From positions 1 to 13,128 of the forward strand of contig CAZJQO010000043.1 of the NCBI GenBank assembly GCA_964548595.1: a stretch of 13,128 bases of DNA, in the 5' to 3' direction. Below the pieces are notes generated by a model. It was not told where the DNA came from. It worked only from the letters and a program-made list of their open reading frames with translations, and did no database searches. The translations under genes and the position numbers were made by a program. Of this stretch, positions 6,312 through 12,137 are shown in pieces (positions within the stretch are counted from its first letter, which is position 1; every line of letters starts with the position of its first letter). The DNA is from JAJYVH01 sp964548595. GTDB lineage: Archaea; Micrarchaeota; Micrarchaeia; Micrarchaeales; CABMGC01.

Positions 6312-7151
6312 TCAAGCGTCAATTCCCGCCAGCTTCGCCACGCCACTGGCAGCTGAAGCTGCGTCTGCCATAAGTATGCTTACAACTTCTGGCTCTAATA
6401 CCTTTCCTTCCAGGCCGACAGCCATGGCGTTTCTGTAGGCCTTGACAACCAGGCGCGTGGCGTTGTATTGCGTCACCATGCCTATGCTTGTGCTCAGCAT
6501 GTCTGCCTCAGCGAAAGATTTCGCAAGCTCAGCTGCAACGTAATCAGCGTCTATCCCCAGCACGGCCTCGCTGTACAGCAGGCCCGACGAGAAAGCAACG
6601 CTGAGCCTCGGCGCCACTTCGAACGGCGTTATCTCCAGTATCTTGAGCGCGTTCGCCACCGCCTTGCTTATCTTCTTGCCCCGCTCAACAAGCACCCTGC
6701 GCTTCGCTATGACCACCTTGCCCTTCTGTATCTGCACGTCTATGCCTGCGTTCTTCAGCTCAGTCACCGTCTGGCCAGGCGCAACGCCCGTATCGCCAGG
6801 CTCTATGACTATGTCCTGCGGCGCGATCTGGCTGGGCTTCGCCATTAGCTTCAGCCTGTTGCTGTTTATGCTCCTGTAGAGCGCGGAAGGTTCACTGTCG
6901 CTGAGCACCAGCGCGAAGTTCTTGCCCATCCCGCTCTCGAGCTTTGGCAGGAACTTCTCTCCCATGGCCCTAGTGATGAGCGTCTTCCTTGCCACTATCA
7001 GCCTCGAGTCGGGCTTGAGATCGTTCCTCACCTTCTGCAGCAGCCTGTCTGGCATGCCGTCTATGGGCATTATCGCAACAGTCTTTGCTGAGCCCAGCTC
7101 CTTCTGCAGCTTTGCAACATACTCTTCTTTCTGCCGCTTGCTTCTCGCCAT
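6312..7151 (-). CDS. rpl10: Ribosomal protein L10 (uL10/P0), tailless
   Basis: The stalk base protein that binds 23S rRNA next to L11 and carries L12 dimers. Starting at ATG 7151 the protein has 279 residues, opening MARSKRQKEEYVAKLQKELG. Visible features are the rRNA-binding N-terminal domain with LIVARKTLITRAM (53-65 counted from the GTG start), the inserted archaeal domain (about 108-180, KPSQIAPQDIVIEPGDTG), and a helical spine that binds L12 (about 200-278). A GTG at 7157 overlapping the L1 stop is an alternative start adding two residues; GAGG lies five bases before the GTG and eleven before the ATG, so the choice is open. Typical archaeal L10 runs to about 335 residues with an acidic hinge and a GFGALF-like tail. 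This one stops at KLAGIDA without them. Confidence 0.95.
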   Translation of the reverse strand: MARSKRQKEEYVAKLQKELGSAKTVAIMPIDGMPDRLLQKVRNDLKPDSRLIVARKTLITRAMGEKFLPKLESGMGKNFALVLSDSEPSALYRSINSNRLKLMAKPSQIAPQDIVIEPGDTGVAPGQTVTELKNAGIDVQIQKGKVVIAKRRVLVERGKKISKAVANALKILEITPFEVAPRLSVAFSSGLLYSEAVLGIDADYVAAELAKSFAEADMLSTSIGMVTQYNATRLVVKAYRNAMAVGLEGKVLEPEVVSILMADAASAASGVAKLAGIDA

Positions 7152-7153
7152 GC

Positions 7154-7789
7154 TCACACCAGCCTCAGGGGCTTGCTCATAGTAAGCTTCACGTAAACAG
7201 ACTTTATCCTGCCTACGCCTACTATCTTCGCTACCTGCTCAACAACCTCCTTTATGTTCTCGTAGAGCTTGCCAGCGTCCATCTTCTCCGTGCCTACGAC
7301 GCAGTGCACGGTAGGCAGCATCCTGCCTTTGTTCCTTACAGTTATCTTGTTCCCAAACTCGCCGCCAGCCTTGGCCATCTCCTGCACGTTCATCACCGGC
7401 CTCGGCATCTTGTTCCTGGGACCGAGGAACGGGCCGAGCTGCTTGGCTATGCTCGGCATGAGGCTTGGCTGCGCAAGAAGCGAGTAGTCGAGAAGCTGCT
7501 TCAGCCTCTCCTTGTCGTCCGCTATCGTGGCAAGCGAGTTGCCGTCTATCACTTCTATGCCGCTCTTTGCGGCCTGCTCCAGGTAGCTCCTGTCGCTCGC
7601 GAATATCGCCACTTTGCTGCCCCTGCCCGTGCCGTTGGGCAGGTTTATGCCTAGGTTGAGCCTGTTTGCAGCCTTTGAGAAATCTATCTCCTTGAAGTTT
7701 ATCGCAAGCTCCACGCTCTGCTCGAACTTCCTTGCATTCTTGTTCTCAGCCAAGAACTTCTCGAATTCTCCGTATACTTTTTCCAGCAT
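7154..7789 (-). CDS. rpl1: Large-subunit ribosomal protein L1 (uL1)
   Basis: A 211-residue uL1, forming the mobile L1 stalk at the ribosomal E site; in several archaea it also represses its own mRNA. The signature GPFLGPRNKMPRPV (119-132) and the C-terminal GVGRIKSVYVKLTMSKPLRL (191-210) are clear. The frame is open back to 7894, but ATG 7787-7789 is chosen. It starts the conserved MLEKVYGEFEKFL, gives the normal family length, and has the strong ribosome-binding site GGAGGGG (7795-7801) five bases upstream. The extra upstream 35 codons run across the promoter. It is the first gene of the minus-strand unit L1-L10-L12-tldD-pmbA. Confidence 0.96.
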   Translation of the reverse strand: MLEKVYGEFEKFLAENKNARKFEQSVELAINFKEIDFSKAANRLNLGINLPNGTGRGSKVAIFASDRSYLEQAAKSGIEVIDGNSLATIADDKERLKQLLDYSLLAQPSLMPSIAKQLGPFLGPRNKMPRPVMNVQEMAKAGGEFGNKITVRNKGRMLPTVHCVVGTEKMDAGKLYENIKEVVEQVAKIVGVGRIKSVYVKLTMSKPLRLV

Positions 7790-7794
7790 CCAAA

Positions 7795-7814
7795 CCCCTC
7801 CTGCAAACCTGCAG
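7795..7814 (-). promoter_or_regulatory. hairpin abutting the L1 Shine-Dalgarno sequence
   Basis: On the minus strand CTGCA-GGTT-TGCAG (7801-7814) is a perfect five-base-pair stem with a four-base loop. Its last G is the first base of the ribosome-binding site GGAGGGG (7795-7801). The position would suit translational control of L1 and the downstream genes, possibly by L1 itself, but the stem is short and binding is not shown. Confidence 0.35.
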
Positions 7815-7855
7815 TGATTTCGGGAAAAGAAGTAAGTAGGCTTTGTTGTAAAAAC

Positions 7856-7870
7856 ATAAATATCTTTCCG
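7856..7870 (-). promoter_or_regulatory. BRE/TATA promoter of the L1 operon
   Basis: The minus strand reads CGGAAAG-ATATTTAT, a purine-rich BRE-like element (7864-7870) followed by an A/T-only TATA-like octamer (7856-7863). It lies about 70 nt before the L1 ATG, so a start site about 25 nt downstream would leave a leader of roughly 45 nt that includes the hairpin and GGAGGGG. Confidence 0.5.
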
Positions 7871-7918
7871 ATGCTTGCTGATGCTCAGAGTCAATTAACG
7901 TCGATTTTCAGGCAAACA

Positions 7919-7926
7919 TTTAAATA
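7919..7926 (+). promoter_or_regulatory. TATA box of the EF-1alpha/S10 operon
   Basis: TTTAAATA, preceded by GGCAAACA as a possible BRE, is the best plus-strand TATA element in the gap. It lies about 100 nt before the EF-1alpha ATG, implying a leader of about 75 nt, long for an archaeal mRNA. Confidence 0.55.
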
Positions 7927-7994
7927 GGTTGGTTGCCGATACTAAGTGCTCAAAGGGGGCGCGTATCCTGCTTTCTAAGCATGAGTGCCCGCTT

Positions 7995-8010
7995 TTAGCA
8001 ATTATGCTAA
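7995..8010 (+). promoter_or_regulatory. hairpin in the EF-1alpha leader next to its Shine-Dalgarno
   Basis: TTAGCA-ATTA-TGCTAA is a perfect six-base-pair inverted repeat ending one base before the AGGT (8012-8015) that serves the ATG at 8024. An upstream AGCAT (7978-7982) could pair with the same ATGCT, giving two mutually exclusive folds. The element is A/T-rich and weak, so the regulatory role is a suggestion only. Confidence 0.3.
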
Positions 8011-8023
8011 TAGGTTGATTTGA

Positions 8024-9295
8024 ATGGCGGAGAAACAGCACCTGAACCTAATCTTCATAGGTCACGTGGACCACGGCAAGTCCACAACGGTAGGCAGGCT
8101 CATGTACGAGACCGGAGCGGTGAGCGAGCAGGAGCTAAACAAGCTCAAGGAAGAGGCCAAGGCTCTGGGCAAGTCCACTTTCGAGTTCGCGTTCGTAATG
8201 GACCAGTTGAAGGAGGAGCGGGAGAGGGGAGTAACGATAGACATAGCGCACAAGGACTTCCAGACCCCAAAATACTATTTCACTGTAATAGACGCACCGG
8301 GCCACAGGGATTTCGTGAAGAACATGATAACCGGCGCAAGCCAGGCTGACGCTGCTGTGCTGGTCTGCTCTGCCCAGGAAGGCGTGCAGGCGCAGACTAG
8401 GGAGCACGCTCAGCTTGCAAAGATACTGGGGGTAAGCCAGCTCATAGTCGGCGTGAACAAGATGGATGTTGTGAATTATGAGAGCGAGAAGTACAACGCT
8501 GTAAAGGCGCAGCTCACCAACTTCCTGCAGACGATAGGCTACAACACGAGCAAGATGCTCTTTGTGCCCTACTCTGCCATACAGGGGGACAACGTCAAGG
8601 CGAAGTCTGACAAGATGTCATGGTACAACGGCCCGACACTGCTCGAGGCGCTCGACACAATAACGCCTCCTGAGAAGCCGACTGACAAGCCGCTGAGGCT
8701 CCCAATACAGGACGTTTACACCATCTCAGGTTTCGGTACTGTGCCGGTAGGCAGAGTGGAGTCTGGAACAATGAAGCCAGGCGACATGGTTGTGATAATG
8801 CCCGGCGGAGTGAAGACTGAGATAAAGAGCATAGAAATGCACCACCAGCAGCTGCAGAAGGCGGAGCCCGGAGACAACGTAGGCTTCAACATAAAGGGCG
8901 TAGACAAGAAGGACATACACAGAGGCGACGTCATAGGGCCTGCTTCTAACCCGCCAACTGTAGTGGATGAGTTTGTGGGCCAGATAGTGGTGCTCAACCA
9001 CCCCACAGCAATAGCGCCAGGGTACACTCCTGTATTCCACATACACACAGTGCAGGTCGCCGGTACAATAACCGAGATAATAGAGAAGAAGGACCCGAAG
9101 ACGGGCCAGACACTGCAGAAGAACCCTGAATTCATAAAGACTGGAGACGCGGCCGTTATAAGGGTCAAGCCCTCGAGGCCTGTTGTGGTAGAAAAGTCAA
9201 GCGACTTTCTCAGGCTGGGCAGGTTCGCCATAAGGGACATGGGCCAGACAGTGGCAGCCGGAGTAGTAGTTGAAGTAACCAAGAAGCAGGTCTGA
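8024..9295 (+). CDS. tuf: Translation elongation factor EF-1alpha (aEF1A)
   Basis: A 423-residue GTPase that delivers aminoacyl-tRNA to the ribosomal A site. All G motifs are intact: GHVDHGKS (13-20, P-loop), RGVTID (68-73, switch I), DAPGH (90-94, switch II), NKMD (145-148) and a G5-type SA in FVPYSAI. The two beta-barrel domains II and III follow, with ISGFGTVPVGRVESG as the start of domain II and RFAIRDMGQTVAAGVV near the C terminus. It is of archaeal/eukaryotic EF-1alpha type and normal length. The start ATG has AGGT (8012-8015) eight bases upstream. S10 follows one base after the stop, the standard archaeal EF-1alpha-S10 pairing; the S12 and S7 genes often found upstream are replaced by the divergent L1 promoter. 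Confidence 0.98.
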   Translation: MAEKQHLNLIFIGHVDHGKSTTVGRLMYETGAVSEQELNKLKEEAKALGKSTFEFAFVMDQLKEERERGVTIDIAHKDFQTPKYYFTVIDAPGHRDFVKNMITGASQADAAVLVCSAQEGVQAQTREHAQLAKILGVSQLIVGVNKMDVVNYESEKYNAVKAQLTNFLQTIGYNTSKMLFVPYSAIQGDNVKAKSDKMSWYNGPTLLEALDTITPPEKPTDKPLRLPIQDVYTISGFGTVPVGRVESGTMKPGDMVVIMPGGVKTEIKSIEMHHQQLQKAEPGDNVGFNIKGVDKKDIHRGDVIGPASNPPTVVDEFVGQIVVLNHPTAIAPGYTPVFHIHTVQVAGTITEIIEKKDPKTGQTLQKNPEFIKTGDAAVIRVKPSRPVVVEKSSDFLRLGRFAIRDMGQTVAAGVVVEVTKKQV

Positions 9296-9296
9296 A

Positions 9297-9605
9297 ATGC
9301 CGGTGGCCAGAATAAAACTGATAAGCAAGGACGCTAAGCCCATAAGAGAGATAGCCAAGCAGATAGTGGGAATAGCGAAGAGCATAAATGTCAAGTGCAA
9401 AGGTCCTATACCTCTTCCTGTGAGGCACATGACGATACCGACGAGGAAGACCAACTGCGGCGACGGTTCGCATACCTACGACCACTGGCAGATGCGCATA
9501 CACAAGTGGCTCGTTGAGATAGACGGCAGCGACCAGGCGCTGCGCCAGGTGATGCGCATACCTGTGCCAGAGGCGGTGCAGATCGAGATTACACTGATGG
9601 CCTAG
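9297..9605 (+). CDS. rps10: Small-subunit ribosomal protein S10 (uS10)
   Basis: A 102-residue uS10 from the head of the 30S subunit. Recognisable segments are the opening ARIKLISKDAKPIREIAKQI (4-23), the loop KGPIPLPVRHMTIPTRKT (35-52) and the C-terminal strand VPEAVQIEITL. The length is normal for archaea. The ATG is one base after the EF-1alpha stop, with AGGT five bases upstream inside the EF-1alpha 3' end. Its TAG stop overlaps the TAG stop of the convergent metK gene in the palindrome CTAG (9602-9605). Confidence 0.97.
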   Translation: MPVARIKLISKDAKPIREIAKQIVGIAKSINVKCKGPIPLPVRHMTIPTRKTNCGDGSHTYDHWQMRIHKWLVEIDGSDQALRQVMRIPVPEAVQIEITLMA

Positions 9606-12118
9606 AGCCCGGCCGCTTCGCGCTTCAGAATAACCGCCTTGTCTGTTTTTTCCCAGGTGAACTCCGGCTCGCTCCTCCCGAAGTGCCCGTACGCAGCCGT
9701 CTTCTTGAAAATCGGCCTGCGGAGATCCAGCTGCCTTATTATGGATCCGGGCCTCATGTCGAAGTTCTTCTCTACCAAGGCTGTGAGCTTCTCATCGCTT
9801 ATCTTGCCGGTTCCGAGCGTGTTTATGTAGAACGACACCGGCTTTGCGACTCCGATTGCATACGCTATCTGTATCTCGCACTTGTCCGCAAGCCCCGCGG
9901 CGACTATGTTCTTTGCAATGTAGCGCGCGTAGTAAGCGCCGGACCTGTCGACCTTCGTTGGGTCCTTGCCGGAGTTATGGCACACAAAGCCGTTTGCTGT
10001 AAATGTATGCACGCCAGGCACCGTAATGTCGTAGACATGGTTCAACGAAGGCTCTACAGACGCGACCCGCGAATAGTAATGGCCCATCCCATGCAAGAAT
10101 TTGAGATACACGAAGTCATTATCTTTTGGAAAGCTGTCCTTGTATGTTTCTATAAACTCGCCTAATTTTTCATAAGTCAGCTCTTTGGTAGCTTTGCCCC
10201 CGCTTGTTCTAGTAAACCTTCTTATTTTACATTTGTCATTTATCTGCTCCCTCTTTGCAAGCTTCCCATAGAGTTTTGTTATCCTGTCCTTTTGGTTTGG
10301 TATCAAAGCCAAATCTCGCTTGCTGCCAAACGCAACCGATTCCAGTATTTTCTGCTTTCTTGGCAATCCAAACCCTACGCTTCGGTAGAAAGCCTCTGCG
10401 CTTGCCGAGCCCTTTAGCCTAAGCCTGAATTCGGTGTGTTTCGTTTCCAAGTCCTTTCCTCTGAGATGGAACTTTTTCCCAACGCTATTGAGTTTCTGGA
10501 TTGCAGAAACGATCCCAAATCCGAGCAGGACTGTCTGAACGTTCCTCAAAAGCGAAAGCGAAGTGGAAGAGAGGCATACTTCTGGGGAATTTCTATGTCT
10601 TCCAACGACAATGGTGTGTCCATCTGTATCGAAAAGGCCCTTAAGAAAAGCCGCAGCCACCTCCTTTGGCGCATGGAAGATGCTGTGTGGAATATCCTTT
10701 TCCCAAGATCTGTTGAACCCGAGTCCCAGGTGATTTAGGTATGCTCTAAGTTCTACCCCTCCCATAAAAGCCCAATGGCCAAATATTTTTCCTTCTCTGC
10801 CAAAGAGCCTCTTGTATAGGCTCTGAACGTTCCTAATTTGCTCTGGCTCGCATACGCATATGGCAATGCCGCCTTCCATCATACAGTTTCCATCTCCAAC
10901 CAGCAGGCCCATCAAATATGCATAATCCTCGGTTAGCTCCATGGGTAAGGCAAATTTGTTTTTCCTGCCTTCCGCAGTACCCTCTTTGTATTTGTATTCA
11001 AAGTCATTGATCTCATATTTTCCTCCGAACAGCCTTCCCTTTTTATGTAGCGCTACCCAATCGCCTATAGCAATGTTATCCAGCCTTTTCCATACGTAGC
11101 TCCCTCCCTTGTCCAGCACTCTAACCAATTGATTTGTAGAGCCTTCAAGGGCGTAGCCCTCCGCGGTACTTATCCTTCTGGTTTCCATGACCCCATTATC
11201 GTACCATTTTTCAGCAGGAGCAGGATGTACGTCTGTCTTTACAAGTATCGAATTTCCGACTTCGTTTTTCAGATCCTCTAACCTTGATAGGCCTCCGCTA
11301 TAATTGATCAAAGCATCTCCGGTTACGCAGAAGCACCCTCCGCCTGACTTTCCTATGCTACCGTAGCCGTCGACAACAGTCTTTCTTCCAGTGAGCCCCG
11401 AGTCTGCCAGCGTGCCGCCAACAGTGAACTTTCCTGTGCCGTTAACTATGAATTTCGTGTTTTTGTCAAGCAGTTGCTTCGGTATCACGTACTTGATTAT
11501 CTTGTCTGCTATGTCCCTGCGCACCTGCTCGATGCTCGTCCCGTTGCTATGCTGCGCCGCGATAACCACGGTGTCCACTCTTTTGGGCTTGTCGTTGACG
11601 TATTCCACCGTGACCTGCGACTTACCGTCAGGCCTGAGGTACGGAAGTATGCCCTTCTTCCTGCACTCAGTGAGCCGCATGACAAGCTTGTGCGAGAGGA
11701 TTGTCGGCAGGGGCATTAGCTCGTCGGTCTCATTGCACGCATAGCCGAAGACGAAGCCCTGGTCTCCGGCTCCTATGTCTAGGCCTTTCTTCTCATCTAC
11801 GCCCAAGGCTATGTCCGGCGACTGTTCCTCTATAGAAGTTATTACCCCGCAGGTGTCCCAGTCGAGTCCGTCCTTCGCGTTGTCCAGGCCTATGTCCCTG
11901 AGCACGCTCCTTACCACGTTGGGTATGTTCACGTATGCGCTGGTTGTTATCTGGCCGGTTATCACCACCATGCCCTGCATTATAAGCGTTTCAGCATCTA
12001 CGTGCGCCGCAGGATCCTTGCTGACTATGGCGTCTAGCACCGAGTCCGAAACTATGTCGGCTACCTTGTCAGGATGCCCCTCTGTGACGCTCTCCGCCGT
12101 TACTAGGTATCTTGTCAT
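9602..12118 (-). CDS. metK: S-adenosylmethionine synthetase, bacterial-type MetK, with intein
   Basis: An 838-residue precursor of methionine adenosyltransferase, which makes SAM from methionine and ATP. Extein residues 1-263 and 716-838 join to a 386-residue enzyme, the normal MetK length (E. coli 384). Motifs are of the bacterial/eukaryotic class: TEGHPDK (12-18), GAGDQGFVFGYACNE (116-130), DSGLTGRKTVVDGYG (239-253), GGGCF (259-263) joined to SGKDPTKVDRSGAY (716-729), KNIVAAGLADKCEIQ, AAYGHFGR and the end KREAAGL. Archaea normally use a separate, very divergent MAT family, so this gene was probably acquired from bacteria. The intein (264-715) splits the ATP/phosphate-binding loop, so the enzyme must splice to work. 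The start ATG has AAGGTG (12124-12129) five bases upstream. It follows deoxyhypusine synthase by 19 nt on the same strand and converges on S10 with a 4-base overlap. Confidence 0.97.
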   Translation of the reverse strand: MTRYLVTAESVTEGHPDKVADIVSDSVLDAIVSKDPAAHVDAETLIMQGMVVITGQITTSAYVNIPNVVRSVLRDIGLDNAKDGLDWDTCGVITSIEEQSPDIALGVDEKKGLDIGAGDQGFVFGYACNETDELMPLPTILSHKLVMRLTECRKKGILPYLRPDGKSQVTVEYVNDKPKRVDTVVIAAQHSNGTSIEQVRRDIADKIIKYVIPKQLLDKNTKFIVNGTGKFTVGGTLADSGLTGRKTVVDGYGSIGKSGGGCFCVTGDALINYSGGLSRLEDLKNEVGNSILVKTDVHPAPAEKWYDNGVMETRRISTAEGYALEGSTNQLVRVLDKGGSYVWKRLDNIAIGDWVALHKKGRLFGGKYEINDFEYKYKEGTAEGRKNKFALPMELTEDYAYLMGLLVGDGNCMMEGGIAICVCEPEQIRNVQSLYKRLFGREGKIFGHWAFMGGVELRAYLNHLGLGFNRSWEKDIPHSIFHAPKEVAAAFLKGLFDTDGHTIVVGRHRNSPEVCLSSTSLSLLRNVQTVLLGFGIVSAIQKLNSVGKKFHLRGKDLETKHTEFRLRLKGSASAEAFYRSVGFGLPRKQKILESVAFGSKRDLALIPNQKDRITKLYGKLAKREQINDKCKIRRFTRTSGGKATKELTYEKLGEFIETYKDSFPKDNDFVYLKFLHGMGHYYSRVASVEPSLNHVYDITVPGVHTFTANGFVCHNSGKDPTKVDRSGAYYARYIAKNIVAAGLADKCEIQIAYAIGVAKPVSFYINTLGTGKISDEKLTALVEKNFDMRPGSIIRQLDLRRPIFKKTAAYGHFGRSEPEFTWEKTDKAVILKREAAGL
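9974..11329 (-). mobile_element. Intein in MetK, 452 residues, splicing plus LAGLIDADG endonuclease
   Basis: In-frame protein splicing element from Cys264 (codon 11327-11329) to Asn715 (codon 9974-9976), followed by Ser716 as the +1 nucleophile. Block A is CVTGDALI. Block B is EGSTNQLVRVL (325-335), in which Gln330 sits where His is expected. Block F is HVYDITVPGVHTFTANG (694-710) and block G is FVCHN, with the usual penultimate His and terminal Asn. The boundaries are fixed by the host: bacterial MetK reads GGGAFSGKDP, and deleting 264-715 restores GGGCFSGKDP exactly. The intein is visibly richer in A+T than the flanking exteins (35% G+C in 10201-10260 against 63% in 11521-11580, by hand count), which suggests later arrival. 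It contains a LAGLIDADG endonuclease, so it may still home. Confidence 0.95.
10619..10918 (-). other. LAGLIDADG homing endonuclease motifs of the MetK intein
   Basis: The range spans the two LAGLIDADG helices of the intein endonuclease. Motif 1 is YLMGLLVGDG (residues 401-410, bases 10889-10918) and motif 2 is FLKGLFDTDG (residues 491-500, bases 10619-10648). Both keep the catalytic acidic residue (Asp409 and Asp499), and the DIPHSIFHAP that precedes motif 2 is typical of this class. The DNA-binding domain extends beyond motif 2 to about residue 620. With an intact frame and both acids, the endonuclease is probably active; its target would be an intein-free metK allele at the GGGxF/SGKDP site. 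Confidence 0.9.
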
Positions 12119-12123
12119 TTTTG

Positions 12124-12129
12124 CACCTT
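12124..12129 (-). promoter_or_regulatory. Shine-Dalgarno AAGGTG of metK
   Basis: AAGGTG lies five bases (CAAAA) before the metK ATG, within the 19-nt spacer after deoxyhypusine synthase. Together with the lack of room for a promoter it supports co-transcription. The same AGGTG core precedes L11 (489-494) and L12 (6305-6310), and AGGTGA precedes the methyltransferase gene. Confidence 0.65.
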
Positions 12130-12137
12130 TGAGTAGT

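Noticed and set aside
6298..6315. Six-codon upstream extension of L12
   Set aside because: It overlaps the L10 stop, lacks a ribosome-binding site and does not match the conserved MEYIYAALLL opening.
7790..7894. 35-codon N-terminal extension of L1 in the same frame
   Set aside because: It runs across the probable TATA box and leader, has a composition unlike L1, and ATG 7789 has the strong GGAGGGG site and matches the family start.
10436..10738. Plus-strand open frame of 100 codons opposite the intein
   Set aside because: It covers the reverse strand of the endonuclease domain; the minus-strand frame has intact LAGLIDADG motifs, so this is a shadow.
11327..11335. Alternative intein start at Cys262 instead of Cys264
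   Set aside because: Splicing there would delete two conserved extein residues; starting at Cys264 restores GGGCFSGKDP, which matches MetK exactly in length.
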